This document shows, one piece after another, positions 1-9,219 of a stretch of DNA of 54,061 nt. Location of the stretch: contig CAJWEZ010000028.1 of the NCBI GenBank assembly GCA_913030605.1, forward strand, positions 1 to 54,061. The letters run 5' to 3'. The position numbers and the translations under genes were made by a program. The notes beneath the pieces were generated by a model. It saw nothing but the letters and a program-made list of their open reading frames with translations. It had not been told where the DNA came from and made no database searches. Numbering within the stretch: the first letter of the stretch is position 1; each line of letters starts with the position of its first letter. The stretch is from an uncultured Spirochaeta sp. GTDB lineage: Bacteria > Spirochaetota > Spirochaetia > DSM-27196 > Alkalispirochaetaceae.

Positions 1-1
1 G

Positions 2-463
2 GGCGTCAGGAGGCCAGACGGAAGCTTGGAATTCTACGATGGGCCCAAGGGTGAGGAGCGCCTCACGACCCACGAGTTTCCCAACGGCAAAGTGGTGAAC
101 TACGAGGGCGACAAGGGTGAGGAGCACGTCGTGAGCATCTATGATAAACACGCCGAGTACTACGAGGGTCCCAAGGGCCACGAGCGGCACGTGCGCACCA
201 TCTTTGACTGCGGGCAGCAGCAGTTCTTTGAAGGCGAGCGAGGCAAGGAGCGCAAGGTGCGACTTGTTGCGCCGTGTGGCGACTGCAACTACTACGAGGG
301 GGAGCGAGGCAACGAGCACCGCGTGCGCGTCGTCCTGGCGTCGGGCGAGGTGCAGCTCTTTGCCGGCGCCAAGGACGAGGAGCACAAGCTGTCCGCCGTG
401 CTTCCGTGCGGCCAGGAGCAGTACTACCAAGGCCCAAAGGACGAGGAGCGATTGGTGCGCGTG
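2..463 (+). repeat. Tandem 22-residue protein repeat, foreign to the rest of the window
   Basis: Seven copies of a unit of about 66 bases encode a degenerate 22-residue motif: two aromatic residues, then E-G-x-K/R-G-x-E-R/H, a V-R pair, and a glycine near the end (for example YYEGPKGHERHVR and FFEGERGKERKVR). One copy is 20 residues long. The frame is already open at base 2, so the TTG at 26 is not a convincing start and the gene is cut by the contig edge. An AGGAGG at 8-13 lies 12 bases before that TTG but is probably chance. I do not recognise the family with certainty; from memory, similar low-complexity repeats occur in predicted proteins of unicellular algae. The repeats stop abruptly where EPSP synthase homology begins. 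Confidence 0.85.
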
Positions 464-1549
464 CTAGGCACCAGCGGCACCACCCTCTACCTGCTCAGCG
501 GCCTCGCAGCCCTCCGCCCCGGCGGCGTCTCATTCGACGGCGACGCCTCCATTCGTCGGCGCTCCGCGGCGCAGCTCCTCTCGGTGCTTCAGGAGCTCGG
601 CGCGGTGGTGGAAGCGGGACCCGCGGCGGGGTGTGAAGGCTGCGCCCCCTACACCGTCCGCGGCCCCCTGGTCGCGGGACGCACGGTGGCGGTGGAGAGC
701 CCCACCAGTCAGTACCTGAGCGCCCTCCTCCTGGCGGCGCCACTGATCGCGGCGACGTCGGCGATCGGCGCGGCGGGGGACGGAGACTCGTCGGGCGCCG
801 ACGCGGCGGTGCACCTCCCCGCCACCACGTTCGATATCCGGCTGCTCAACGAACACCCCTACGTGGACATGACCTGCTGGTGGCTCGACCGCCAGGGCAT
901 CTCCTACTCCCGCGAAGGCTATCGGCAGTTCCGCGTGCCCGCCGGACAGCGATACCGGCCCGTGCAGCGGGCGCTCCCCGGCGACTACAGCTCCGCCACC
1001 TTCTGGTTCGCCGCCGCCGCGGTCACCGGAGGCGCGGTCACCGTCAGCGGGCTGGCGCCGGACGACGTGCAGGGTGACCGCGAGGTTCTCACGATCCTGC
1101 GCGAGCTCGGCTGTACGGTGGAATGGGCTGACGGTGAGGTTGGCGTCTCGGGGAAGCCGGTCCGCGGCGGATCGTTTGATCTCAACGCCATGCCCGACGC
1201 GCTGCCGGCGCTGGCGGTGGTGGGCTGCGCGGCGCCGGAGCCGGTAGAACTGCGGAACGTGCCCCAGGCGCGGCAGAAGGAAACCGACCGCATCGCGGTG
1301 ATGGCGTCGGAACTGCGACGGCTCGGGGCAACGGTGGAGGAGCTCCCCGACGGGCTGATCGTTCACCCGTCCTCCCTGTCCGGCGGCACCGTGGACAGTC
1401 ACGGCGACCACCGCGTAGCGATGGCGATGGCGATCGCGGCCCTCGGGGCGACGGGTCCGGTCACGATCGACGACGCCGGCGCCGCCGCGGTGACCTATCC
1501 GTCGTTCTTTGCGGATCTGGAACGCGTCGCGCCCGGGAGCGCGCCATGA
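26..1549 (+). CDS. aroA: Chimeric frame: repeat segment joined to N-truncated EPSP synthase
   Basis: EPSP synthase (3-phosphoshikimate 1-carboxyvinyltransferase) makes 5-enolpyruvylshikimate-3-phosphate in the shikimate pathway. Residues from about 148 to 507 match it: a glycine-rich GTSGTTLYLL stretch, SALLLAAPL, GDYSSATFWFAAAA, the conserved RQKETDRI, and SHGDHRVAMAMA near the end. The family is normally about 430 residues, so roughly the first 90, including the PPSKS phosphate-binding lysine region, are missing. Residues 1-147 are instead the foreign tandem repeat. The product as drawn should be inactive. I read this as a join between two unrelated DNAs near 460-470, not a natural fusion. 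In the true genome the gene would start upstream with its own N terminus. It overlaps the next gene by ATGA. Confidence 0.85.
   Translation: MEFYDGPKGEERLTTHEFPNGKVVNYEGDKGEEHVVSIYDKHAEYYEGPKGHERHVRTIFDCGQQQFFEGERGKERKVRLVAPCGDCNYYEGERGNEHRVRVVLASGEVQLFAGAKDEEHKLSAVLPCGQEQYYQGPKDEERLVRVLGTSGTTLYLLSGLAALRPGGVSFDGDASIRRRSAAQLLSVLQELGAVVEAGPAAGCEGCAPYTVRGPLVAGRTVAVESPTSQYLSALLLAAPLIAATSAIGAAGDGDSSGADAAVHLPATTFDIRLLNEHPYVDMTCWWLDRQGISYSREGYRQFRVPAGQRYRPVQRALPGDYSSATFWFAAAAVTGGAVTVSGLAPDDVQGDREVLTILRELGCTVEWADGEVGVSGKPVRGGSFDLNAMPDALPALAVVGCAAPEPVELRNVPQARQKETDRIAVMASELRRLGATVEELPDGLIVHPSSLSGGTVDSHGDHRVAMAMAIAALGATGPVTIDDAGAAAVTYPSFFADLERVAPGSAP
455..475. other. Left chimeric junction
   Basis: Up to about base 461 the frame encodes the repeat (ending ERLVRV); from about 467 it encodes the EPSP synthase glycine loop. 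No insertion sequence, integrase, direct repeat or attachment site lies at the change. The frame is preserved, which happens by chance for one in three same-strand joins. The exact base cannot be fixed without the parent sequences. Confidence 0.7.
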
Positions 1550-2247
1550 CCGCCGCCGCGGTGAATGCCGGCGCAGGTCCCCTCGACTCGCTGCTGTCGG
1601 CTGCGACGACCCACGTCTTCGACGTGGATCACACCCTGACGCGACACTCTACGGGACGTCGCTTTGCCCAGTCCGGGATTCGGCGCGGGGTGTTCCGCCT
1701 GCATCAGTTCCTCACCATGCCGTGGTTTTACCTGCGCTACCGCATGGGGTCGCTCCGTCTGCAGGATATCACGCGGGAGATCCGTCCGATCACGGGGATG
1801 GCCCGGTCCGATCTGGTGGCGCTTGCCCACGAGGCGTGGCACGACTTCGTTCAGGACGATCTGATCCCCGGGGCCCGGGAACACGTTGCAGCGTGCCGCA
1901 GCCGGGGCCACCGAACGGTGCTTCTGAGTACGAGCTTCGACGTGATCCTGGAACCGCTGGCACGCGAACTGGAAGTGGACGCCGTGATCTCCTCCGAACT
2001 GGAGTTTACCGACGGCCACGCCACGGGCTGGATCGTTGGAGGCCCCTGTTACGCCGAGGAGAAGTCGCGGCGGCTGCGCGCCTATCTGGACCGCGAACAG
2101 CTCGTTGCAGAACGCAGCGCCTTCTACTCCGATAGTTTCCACGACCTGCCCACCTTTGCCATGGTGGCCCACCCGGTGCCGGTCTATCCGGATGCGGTGC
2201 TCAGCGTTCATGCCCGCCGCGAGGGGTGGCCGGTGGTGCGCTGGTAG
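1546..2247 (+). CDS. HAD-superfamily (subfamily IB, SerB-like) phosphatase
   Basis: A 233-residue haloacid-dehalogenase-fold hydrolase. Motif I is FDVDHTL (nucleophile Asp26, acid/base Asp28), motif II is the STS in LLSTSFD, the motif III lysine is in EEKSRR, and motif IV is DSFHDLP. The spacing, with a helical cap after motif I (residues about 45-110), fits subfamily IB, which includes phosphoserine phosphatase and related lipid or sugar phosphate phosphatases. The substrate cannot be told from sequence. The ATG overlaps the aroA stop as ATGA, so it is translationally coupled to aroA. A role in serine biosynthesis is possible, but IB enzymes are diverse and the neighbours do not decide it. 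Confidence 0.8.
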   Translation: MTAAAVNAGAGPLDSLLSAATTHVFDVDHTLTRHSTGRRFAQSGIRRGVFRLHQFLTMPWFYLRYRMGSLRLQDITREIRPITGMARSDLVALAHEAWHDFVQDDLIPGAREHVAACRSRGHRTVLLSTSFDVILEPLARELEVDAVISSELEFTDGHATGWIVGGPCYAEEKSRRLRAYLDREQLVAERSAFYSDSFHDLPTFAMVAHPVPVYPDAVLSVHARREGWPVVRW

Positions 2248-2258
2248 GATTCGGCCCG

Positions 2259-2279
2259 GCTGAACGGTTCAGCTGAACC
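2259..2279. terminator. Small palindrome between convergent genes
   Basis: GCTGAAC at 2259-2265 pairs with GTTCAGC at 2267-2273, and GGTTCAGCTGAACC at 2266-2279 is itself a perfect palindrome that includes the stop codon of the minus-strand permease. No U-run follows on either strand, so termination is only a possibility. Confidence 0.3.
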
Positions 2280-3267
2280 ACGCCACCGCGAGCCCCACGA
2301 ACACCGGTATGGTGATCAGCGACACGAGGTAAGTAAAGAGAATCATCCCTCCCGTGTAGTGGAGCTGACGTTCCCCACCGAACGCTCGCGTGACCACCAG
2401 TGTCTGCGTCGCCGGTGGCGCCGCCGCCTCGAGCACCACCATCACCCGCAGGCCCCACCCCAGCGGACCGTGCAGCCCCGGCCACGGCAGCGCCGCGAGC
2501 AGCAGCACCACGGCCGGGTAGAGCACCATGCGCCACCCGACGAATACCCAGTGCTCCCGGTCCAGCGAGATGCGGTCGCGAATGCCGGCCAGGGCGCCAC
2601 CCAGTGCCACCAGCGCACCGTCCAGCGCCAGACTCCCCACGCGCAGGCCACCATCGAGCAGCGCCTGCGGGACCAGGCGGTGCGCCCCCGTGAGGGCGAT
2701 CAGGAACCCAAGGGCCATCCCGATCAGCGGCGGTTTGAGCCGCACCGACGGGTGGCGGAGATCGATCTGACCGGTGCGGATGATCGGCACCGCGAGCGCC
2801 CAGAACGCCAGATTGAACGCCAGCAAATAGAAAAACATGCCCAACAGCACCGAGTCGGGGGCGACCCGCTCCAGGATGGGGAGCGGAACGAACCCCGCGT
2901 TGTGCAGCGCCGCCAACAGGACGTAGCTTGACCGCTGCGACACCGCCGCCGCCGGGCGATCGGCGAACCACTGTCCCAGGCGCCCCTGGACCGCCATCAT
3001 CACCAGACACAGGAGAAACAGCGCCGCGAGGAGGGGCCACCCCAGGGCGGACGCGCTCTCCCACCCCGTCGGAATTCGCACCACGAAATAGAACGGGAAC
3101 AGGATCTGGAGCACCAGTACCAGAAAGACGGGAAACACCCGCCGTTGCATCCACGGATGTCGGAACACGAGAAAACCGGCGGCCGCAAGCGCCGCCAGAT
3201 AGCCGATCGTCTGCAGGAGTTGCACGAGCACGCCGGATACAGTACTGTGGGCGACCGCGCCACACAA
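2269..3267 (-). CDS. AEC (auxin efflux carrier) family membrane transporter
   Basis: About 332 residues with eight to ten hydrophobic segments spread over the whole length, in the two five-helix halves typical of the AEC/bile-acid-transporter-like fold. The helix-break region EAAAPPATQTLVVTRAFGG near residue 285 resembles the discontinuous helix of AEC permeases. Bacterial members move dicarboxylates such as malonate or malate; the substrate here cannot be inferred. The longest frame starts with TTG at 3267; no Shine-Dalgarno is evident there or at the GTG at 3231, which would place the first membrane helix closer to the N terminus, so the start is uncertain. It runs convergently towards the HAD gene and divergently from the chemotaxis receptor. 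Confidence 0.75.
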   Translation of the reverse strand: MCGAVAHSTVSGVLVQLLQTIGYLAALAAAGFLVFRHPWMQRRVFPVFLVLVLQILFPFYFVVRIPTGWESASALGWPLLAALFLLCLVMMAVQGRLGQWFADRPAAAVSQRSSYVLLAALHNAGFVPLPILERVAPDSVLLGMFFYLLAFNLAFWALAVPIIRTGQIDLRHPSVRLKPPLIGMALGFLIALTGAHRLVPQALLDGGLRVGSLALDGALVALGGALAGIRDRISLDREHWVFVGWRMVLYPAVVLLLAALPWPGLHGPLGWGLRVMVVLEAAAPPATQTLVVTRAFGGERQLHYTGGMILFTYLVSLITIPVFVGLAVAWFS

Positions 3268-3355
3268 GTGTCATTGCAGGACCGTGCCCTCAGGGGTATC
3301 ATTGTGACGCCCACGTTCCAAAAAAGTCACGATTATCACGAACAGGAGCAGTCAC

Positions 3356-5284
3356 ATGCGGCTACGTACACGACTGATGATAGCCTTCCAGAGCCTCGCC
3401 GTGATCGCGCTGATCGCGGGAGGTGTCGGTGTCTGGCAGATTTCGCAACTCAACCGCGCCGCCCGGCAGGTCTCGGACATCGCGACACCTCACCTCTACG
3501 CGATCCAGGACTCCCAGAAGGCGGCGATCGAAGCAGATCTGATTCTCACGGCGATCGGCGCCCGGATTCGTCGTACCGACGCCGTGGACGAAGTCTACGG
3601 CCTCCTCGACGACGCCGACGCCTCGGTGGCGGCGATCCTCGACGGCGGTGTAGAGATCCTCAACCAGGTTCCACCGCCGGCGGAGGACGACGATATCGTT
3701 CAGCCGCTGCGCCAGATGCGGGCGTATCTCAACACGATGCGCTCCCTGGCGGAGCAGCAGATGAACTCGATGGAACGGTTCAACGAGTTCAGTTCGGCGC
3801 TGGAGGGCAGCTTCCGCAACGCCCGCCTCGCCTACACCGACGCCGCGGACCTCGCGGAACAGGCGATTGAAACGAACTTGCTGGAGCAGCGCGCCCAGAT
3901 GGAGCAGACCGCCCGCACCGGCATGATCACGCTCGGCGGTGCCACCCTCCTCAGCCTCCTGGTTGCTTTCCTCCTGGCTGCATCGTTCGCGTCGATGATG
4001 GTTCGCCGCGTCCGCGCCGTGCTCACCGCCTCTTCCGCCCTCGCCGAGGGCGACTTTTCCACCACTGTGGAATACACCGGCAACGACGAGCTCTCGCAGC
4101 TCGGCACCGATCTCAACCACGCGATCGAACAGCTCGGAACGGTGGTGGGGACGGTGATCGCGCGCGTGACGGTACTTACCGACACCGGGACGCAGCTGGC
4201 CGCGAGCTCAGACGAAACGGCCAGGGCGGTGCAGGAGATCAACGGTATCGTGGAAACCAGCCGAGAGCAGAACGACGACCTCGTCGCCAACGTCACCGAG
4301 ACCTCGGCGATCATCGAGCAGATGGCACGCAACATCGACTCCCTCGATGCCAGTGTGCAGCAGCAGTCGTCGGTCATCGAGCAGTCGTCGGCGTCGATCG
4401 AGGAGATGATTTCGTCGGTCGAGAGCATCTCATCGGTGTCCACCCGGGCGCGGGAACAGCTCGAACGACTGACCGGGGCGGCCGAAACGGGGCGGGCGTC
4501 ACTTGACCAGCAGGAGGCGATGGTCTCGCAGATGTCGACCGCCGGCCGGAGCCTGCAGGAGGCCAACCAGCTCATCGCGGGGGTGGCGAGCCAGACGAAC
4601 CTCCTGGCGATGAACGCCGCGATCGAGGCGGCCCACGCCGGCGACGCCGGCCGTGGATTTGCGGTGGTGGCGGACGAGATTCGCAAGCTCGCGGAGACCA
4701 CCAGCGAGCAGTCCAACCAGGTCAAACGTGACCTCAAATCGATGGAAACGCTGATCGCCCAACTGGTCGAGGGCAGCGCGACCAGCAGTCACAGCTTTTC
4801 CGACATTCAGACCGCGCTGGAGGATGTCCGCCACGTCTTCGACGAGATTTACAGCGCCATGGAGGAGCAGCGGACCGGGGGCTCGGAGATTCTCGAGGCG
4901 CTCTCACAGATGCGGGAGATGACCACCACCGTCCACGGCGGGTCCAGCGAAATGAAGTCGGGGAACGAGCAGATGCTGGAGGCGATCCGCAACGTGAACG
5001 ATATCACGCAGCGGTCGCGGGAGGCGATGCAGCGCATCTCCGACGGCATGGAGACGATCGCCAGCGCCATGGCCGACATCACCTCGGTGAGTGATCTCAA
5101 CCGGACGCAGATATCCGATATTATTGCTGCGACTGATCGCTTTGTTCTTCCGGGGGAGAAGCCGACTGGTCCGTCCGACGACGGAGACGACGCCGAAACC
5201 CCTTCCGGATCTGCTCAAACTGATCCTGAAGACGCTCCCCGAGATCCTGATCGGAGTCCGTCGGCGCCGGAAGATCCCGCGTAG
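3356..5284 (+). CDS. Methyl-accepting chemotaxis protein
   Basis: A 642-residue transmembrane chemoreceptor. TM1 spans about residues 7-28, followed by a mostly helical periplasmic domain (four-helix-bundle type, to about 190), TM2 at about 192-215, a HAMP linker (from about 216) and a long signalling coiled coil. The invariant hairpin that binds CheA/CheW is present around residues 410-445 ([19 protein letters not shown], then [16 protein letters not shown]). The start follows AGGAG at 3344-3348. The C terminus beyond about residue 585 is an acidic, proline-rich tail, and the DNA for that tail overlaps the 3' end of the opposing glycosyltransferase gene by 164 bases. The ligand is unknown. 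Such receptors steer motility through CheA and CheY, in keeping with a swimming spirochaete. Confidence 0.95.
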   Translation: MRLRTRLMIAFQSLAVIALIAGGVGVWQISQLNRAARQVSDIATPHLYAIQDSQKAAIEADLILTAIGARIRRTDAVDEVYGLLDDADASVAAILDGGVEILNQVPPPAEDDDIVQPLRQMRAYLNTMRSLAEQQMNSMERFNEFSSALEGSFRNARLAYTDAADLAEQAIETNLLEQRAQMEQTARTGMITLGGATLLSLLVAFLLAASFASMMVRRVRAVLTASSALAEGDFSTTVEYTGNDELSQLGTDLNHAIEQLGTVVGTVIARVTVLTDTGTQLAASSDETARAVQEINGIVETSREQNDDLVANVTETSAIIEQMARNIDSLDASVQQQSSVIEQSSASIEEMISSVESISSVSTRAREQLERLTGAAETGRASLDQQEAMVSQMSTAGRSLQEANQLIAGVASQTNLLAMNAAIEAAHAGDAGRGFAVVADEIRKLAETTSEQSNQVKRDLKSMETLIAQLVEGSATSSHSFSDIQTALEDVRHVFDEIYSAMEEQRTGGSEILEALSQMREMTTTVHGGSSEMKSGNEQMLEAIRNVNDITQRSREAMQRISDGMETIASAMADITSVSDLNRTQISDIIAATDRFVLPGEKPTGPSDDGDDAETPSGSAQTDPEDAPRDPDRSPSAPEDPA

Positions 5285-6092
5285 TCTCCACGACCTTCCG
5301 GAGCCCCTCGTCCGCCTGCAGCAGCCAGCGATCGAGGCGCGCGACCACGCTCTGGTTCACCTGCTGCGGATTCTCCTCGTCGTAGTGGGCGAAGTCGTAG
5401 TCGATGAGATCGTGCCGGATCTCTCCCACGAGCCGTCGGTGCAGGTCGGAATGGATCGCCTTCAGCATGTAGGCGATCCGGCCCTCCTTCTCGAGACGGC
5501 GAACGCTCACCTCGACCCAGGTGCTGGTGAGGAACTCCAATTGCCGGAACTCGGCTGCCGCCTTGCTGAAGGCGTGGTCCTCGCCCAGTTTGATCGACTC
5601 GTCAAAGCCGCCGACCCTTCGAAAGAGGCGACGCGTGACGAGGATGCAGAAGCCCGTTGCCCGGGGCTGTGTCCGCACCGTGAGCCGGGTAACCGTGCTC
5701 GCGAAGTTGAACAGGAGCTTGTCGAACGCCACGTCGGTGATCGGTCGCGCCTCGCACGTCGCCAGGTCGACGAACTTGCGGTCGATCTCCTCCCAGGCGT
5801 TGCGCAGGAACCCCTTCGGCAAACGGACATCGGAATCCAGAAAAAAGAGGAACTCACCCCGAGCCTCGGCGGCACCGGCGTTTCTGCCGCGGGCGGGCAT
5901 GCCGCCCTCCACCACCCGGCACCCGTGCTCGGTGGCGTATTCGCGGGTGCCGTCGGTGGATCCTGCATCGGCAACGATCACCTCGTAGGAGTCGAAGTCC
6001 TGGGCCTCGATGCTCTCGATCAGGACGGGCAGGTAGTTTCCTTCGTTGAGGGTGGGTACGATAATGCTGATACGCGGTGTTTCGGTGTTCAT
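5121..6092 (-). CDS. Glycosyltransferase family 2
   Basis: A 323-residue GT-A fold glycosyltransferase. It opens with [14 protein letters not shown], has the nucleotide-binding [12 protein letters not shown] segment, and the metal-binding DSD in [10 protein letters not shown] at about residue 92, followed by an acceptor-side GEDHAF motif. It transfers a sugar from a nucleotide donor, probably to a glycolipid or polysaccharide. The ATG at 6092 is chosen because AAGGAG lies 5 bases upstream and because it overlaps the stop of the methyltransferase gene as ATGA. The last 50 or so residues are highly basic then Gln/Ser-rich, and are encoded opposite the acidic tail of the chemoreceptor. The coupling to an FkbM methyltransferase suggests modification of a surface glycan. 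Confidence 0.9.
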   Translation of the reverse strand: MNTETPRISIIVPTLNEGNYLPVLIESIEAQDFDSYEVIVADAGSTDGTREYATEHGCRVVEGGMPARGRNAGAAEARGEFLFFLDSDVRLPKGFLRNAWEEIDRKFVDLATCEARPITDVAFDKLLFNFASTVTRLTVRTQPRATGFCILVTRRLFRRVGGFDESIKLGEDHAFSKAAAEFRQLEFLTSTWVEVSVRRLEKEGRIAYMLKAIHSDLHRRLVGEIRHDLIDYDFAHYDEENPQQVNQSVVARLDRWLLQADEGLRKVVETTRDLPAPTDSDQDLGERLQDQFEQIRKGFRRRLRRRTDQSASPPEEQSDQSQQ

Positions 6093-6934
6093 GCCGTCTC
6101 CTTGTTCCATGGGGCGCGATGCGACGCCACCGTCTCGGCGAGTCGGGGATACGTTGCGGAATCGATTGCGATGATGTTCCAGATCCGGCAGTCGTCGAAG
6201 GATTCGGACCCGTACAGCGACCGGTCCTCGTTCCGAAACAGCCCCACGACCGTGTCATAGCCCATCGCCGCAAGCTGATCCAGCAGTTCGCCGCGGGAAT
6301 ACCCCGCGTTCCGGGTGTTGGGACAGGAAAACTCCATGAGTACCGGCGGGTGGCTCGTGGACAGCGTCCGGACAGCACCGGCGAGGACCGCCCGTTCGGC
6401 ACCCTCGACATCGACTTTTACGAGATCCGGCGGCGGCACCAGACCTCCCGCAACCATGTCGTCCAGCGGTCGCATGCGGACCTGCACCACCTCGGTCTCG
6501 GCGAGCTCGTAACGCGAAAGCTCCTCCGACGGTCGCTCGTAGAACGAGCTGAAGGTGTCGTCGCTGTAGACCCGCAGGTCGATCATCGTGTCGCGATCGC
6601 CGAGCGCCACGGGGATCGCTGTCAGGTCCGCAGTCCCCCACAGCGCCACCGAGAGTCCGGCCTCTGCGGCCCGTGCCATGAGCCGAGCCCGGACCGCCGG
6701 CTGTGGCTCGAACGCCACCACCCGAACCGGCAGGCTGTCGGCAACCACCGGATTCGCCGCAAGGGGAACGGTCAGTTCACCGTCGTTGGCGCCGATGTCG
6801 TAGACCACAAGTTCCGACCGCGGCGGAAGCAGTGCCGATAGGCGGTGGCGCTGGGCCTCGGCGAGCATCGTCATCCAGTAGCGCATGTTCTGGTGGATAT
6901 CCTGGTATCCGTCGATTGGTGCGGCTGCGTTCAC
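6089..6934 (-). CDS. FkbM family S-adenosylmethionine methyltransferase
   Basis: About 281 residues from the GTG at 6934; a longer frame reaches 7054 but would overlap the divergent gene. The SAM-binding motif I is YDIGANDGELT near residue 45, motif II is AFEPQP, and the FkbM-typical DLVKVDVEGAE lies in the second half. Members O-methylate sugars or macrolides; with a GT2 partner a glycan methylation role is the natural inference. A GGGAG lies about 12 bases before the GTG, so the start is moderately supported. The stop overlaps the glycosyltransferase start (ATGA), so the two form a two-gene operon. Confidence 0.85.
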   Translation of the reverse strand: MNAAAPIDGYQDIHQNMRYWMTMLAEAQRHRLSALLPPRSELVVYDIGANDGELTVPLAANPVVADSLPVRVVAFEPQPAVRARLMARAAEAGLSVALWGTADLTAIPVALGDRDTMIDLRVYSDDTFSSFYERPSEELSRYELAETEVVQVRMRPLDDMVAGGLVPPPDLVKVDVEGAERAVLAGAVRTLSTSHPPVLMEFSCPNTRNAGYSRGELLDQLAAMGYDTVVGLFRNEDRSLYGSESFDDCRIWNIIAIDSATYPRLAETVASHRAPWNKETA

Positions 6935-6998
6935 CCCGCTATGGTAGCACTCCCGCCGCGCCTTGCCAAAGGTGAGCGGATCGCACCACAATGCGGCG

Positions 6999-7853
6999 AT
7001 GACTGCCTGGGACGTATCACGGATTCGCGACCTGCTTCTCGAGGCAGGACGCATCGCGCTGGATCACTTCGAAGCGCCGCGGACGGAACTGAAAGACGAC
7101 AACTCCCTCGTGACCGATGCGGACCGCGAGATCGAGACCTACCTCGCCGGTCAACTGGTGGACGGCAGCGACGAGGCGATCCTCATCGGGGAGGAGAGCG
7201 CCGAGGGCTGGACCGCGAAACGCGTGGCAGCCGCCCTGGAGGGAACCGCCTGGGTTGTGGATCCGATCGACGGCACCGCACCGTACGCCAACCAGCTTCC
7301 CACCTGGGGGATATCTCTCGGACAGATGCATCGTGGTCGACTTGAGAACGGCGCGCTGTTCCTGCCGCGAACCGGTGAACTGTTCATCACCGACGGCGAA
7401 CAGGTGCTCTACCACCGCGGCGCCCGGAACCCCGCCTACTGGTCCTTCGAGACGCTGACGCCCCTCCCGCGGGAGGACCACCCCTGGCGCGCCAGTGGGA
7501 TGGTCAGCCTGCCACAGGAGATCGTCCACCGCGGCCGGTTTAGCGGGCACAACCCCGTCCAGAGCAACGGCAGCGCGGTGTACTCGGTGGCGAAGCTCAT
7601 TCGCGGGAGCTACCTGTGCTACATCGCCCGCATCAAGCTGTGGGATCTGGCGGGGTCGCTCCCCATTCTCGATCGACTCGGGTTTCGTGTGGTGTTCGAG
7701 GACGGGCGGGATCTGCCGCTGGAGGTGACGCCCAGAGACTGGGTCCTGGACGCCGACAGCCCCCGCCTGTGGAAGAGCACCGGACTGCTGTTCATCGCCC
7801 ACGACCCGGCGACGCTGGAACACATGCGCACCCACTACCACAGCGGGCGCTGA
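6999..7853 (+). CDS. Inositol monophosphatase/CysQ-family phosphatase
   Basis: About 284 residues. The metal-dependent phosphatase signatures are present: TDADREIE (first metal region), GEES, WVVDPIDGTAPYANQLPTWG (canonical DPIDGTxNF, here with AP for xN) and IKLWDLAGSLPIL (canonical WDxAA, here WDLAG). These enzymes dephosphorylate inositol phosphates, PAP or fructose-1,6-bisphosphate with Mg2+. The substitutions in both core motifs are modest but make the substrate uncertain. The ATG at 6999 is preferred over a TTG at 6963 because homology starts just after it; no strong Shine-Dalgarno is visible. It is divergent from the FkbM gene with little intergenic space. Confidence 0.8.
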   Translation: MTAWDVSRIRDLLLEAGRIALDHFEAPRTELKDDNSLVTDADREIETYLAGQLVDGSDEAILIGEESAEGWTAKRVAAALEGTAWVVDPIDGTAPYANQLPTWGISLGQMHRGRLENGALFLPRTGELFITDGEQVLYHRGARNPAYWSFETLTPLPREDHPWRASGMVSLPQEIVHRGRFSGHNPVQSNGSAVYSVAKLIRGSYLCYIARIKLWDLAGSLPILDRLGFRVVFEDGRDLPLEVTPRDWVLDADSPRLWKSTGLLFIAHDPATLEHMRTHYHSGR

Positions 7854-7950
7854 ACGGGTCGACGCGGGCCGTGCGCGGTGCCGCCCGTCCCCCGGGGCCG
7901 GCGGCGGCGCATACCTGCGGAGCTGTGTACTCGCGGCGGCATGCCCCTGC

Positions 7951-7964
7951 AGCGCCGCGGCGCT
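7951..7964. terminator. GC-rich palindrome at the end of the MFS gene
   Basis: AGCGCCGCGGCGCT is a perfect 14-base palindrome that abuts the stop codon of the minus-strand MFS gene, in the 109-base space before the convergent phosphatase gene. There is no U-run, so this is a weak terminator candidate. Nothing else is visible between 7854 and 7962. Confidence 0.25.
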
Positions 7965-9204
7965 ACAGGCTCTCCACCACCGGTGCCGCCCGTCCGCGTT
8001 CCACCACCCGCAGAACCATCAGGATCGCCAGCGCCACCCCAGACACCACCGCCGTCACTGGCCACACCACGGCAACGCCGGCGGCGTCCACCAGACGGCC
8101 GCCGAGCATCGGCCCCAGGGCGAATCCGGCGCCGATGATGATCGGCGCCAGGGAGTTCATCCGCCCGCGGTGACTCGCCGGGGTGTGGTTGGCGATGTAG
8201 ACGTCCACGTTGGTCGCCGAGAGGATCTCCCCGGCGGTCCACACCAGGGTGATGGGTACGAAGAACAGCATCGTCGTGCCGCCCCCCAGGGTTCCGAACC
8301 CCACGAGAAAGAGCGCCGCCGCCAGCGCGACGTTTGTCAGCGGTCGAAAACGGCGGGTGAGCCCCACCACCGGCGCGGTAAACGCCACTACCGTCAGCGC
8401 ATTCACGGTCATGATAATGCCGTAGAACTGCGCCCCCCGGCTCGGGAAGATGCTGTCGAAAAACAGCGGCAGGCTGAAGGTGAACTGCGAGTACACCAGC
8501 GTCATGAGAAGGCTGGCTCCGAGAAAGACAACCAGGAGCGGCCGCCGGGTCAGCACCCCGACGATGCCGCCGACCTCCGCCGCCTCGTTCGGATGTTCGC
8601 GGCCGATGCGTTCGATCTCGTCCTCGCTGGGTCGCGATTCCCGGACAAAGAACGCCACCAGCGCCACGGCGACGATAGTGGTCGCGGCGTCACCGAAGAA
8701 GAGGATGCGGTAGTTGTAGCTGAACAGAAACCCCGCCACCAGCGGGCCGATGGAAAACCCGATGTTGTGCCCCAGGTAGGTCAGGGAGAACGCCGCCTGC
8801 CGGTTGTCGGGGGTGGTCACGTCCACGATCAGTGCCTGCAGCGTCGGTTCCACGAGCCCCATCGCTGCCTGCGCCCCGATGATGAACACCGGCAGCAGCA
8901 GCATGTTGTCCACCACGCCACAGAGGATGAAACTCGTCGCCGAGATCAGAAAGCCCGCCACCATGACGCCCTTGCGACCGCGGCCGTCGGCGATCCGGCC
9001 GCCGAGGAGCGACCCCGGAACGAAACTGATCGCGGACACCATGATGATCGTGCCCGCCGCCGAGGCGCTGAACCCCGCCTTCTGTGTGAGGAGGAGCGTC
9101 AGGAACGGATACACGAAGTTGCCCAGGCTGTTCACGATTTGCGAAAAGAACAGCACATACATAGCCCGCGGCAGTCCGCGGTACATGCGAAACGGGTTGG
9201 TCAT
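7963..9204 (-). CDS. Major facilitator superfamily transporter
   Basis: A 413-residue permease with twelve predicted hydrophobic segments. The loop between helices 2 and 3 carries the MFS signature GGRIADGRGRKGVM (G-x-x-x-D-x-x-G-R-R/K type), and the halves are separated by a charged loop (RESRPSEDEIERIGREHP) around residue 200. The architecture matches DHA1-type drug/H+ antiporters, but the substrate cannot be determined. The start is strong: AGGAGGAG sits 5 bases before the ATG at 9204. It follows the 67-residue membrane-protein gene on the same strand with a 15-base gap, so it may be co-transcribed with the sigma factor. Confidence 0.9.
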   Translation of the reverse strand: MTNPFRMYRGLPRAMYVLFFSQIVNSLGNFVYPFLTLLLTQKAGFSASAAGTIIMVSAISFVPGSLLGGRIADGRGRKGVMVAGFLISATSFILCGVVDNMLLLPVFIIGAQAAMGLVEPTLQALIVDVTTPDNRQAAFSLTYLGHNIGFSIGPLVAGFLFSYNYRILFFGDAATTIVAVALVAFFVRESRPSEDEIERIGREHPNEAAEVGGIVGVLTRRPLLVVFLGASLLMTLVYSQFTFSLPLFFDSIFPSRGAQFYGIIMTVNALTVVAFTAPVVGLTRRFRPLTNVALAAALFLVGFGTLGGGTTMLFFVPITLVWTAGEILSATNVDVYIANHTPASHRGRMNSLAPIIIGAGFALGPMLGGRLVDAAGVAVVWPVTAVVSGVALAILMVLRVVERGRAAPVVESL

Positions 9205-9219
9205 CTCTCCTCCTGGGTA

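Noticed and set aside
2..463. CRISPR array or DNA-level satellite
   Set aside because: The 66-base units are conserved as protein, not as DNA, and there are no identical repeats with unique spacers.
26..1549. Repeat-AroA as a novel natural fusion enzyme
   Set aside because: The EPSP synthase N terminus needed for catalysis is absent and the two parts look taxonomically unrelated; chimerism is simpler.
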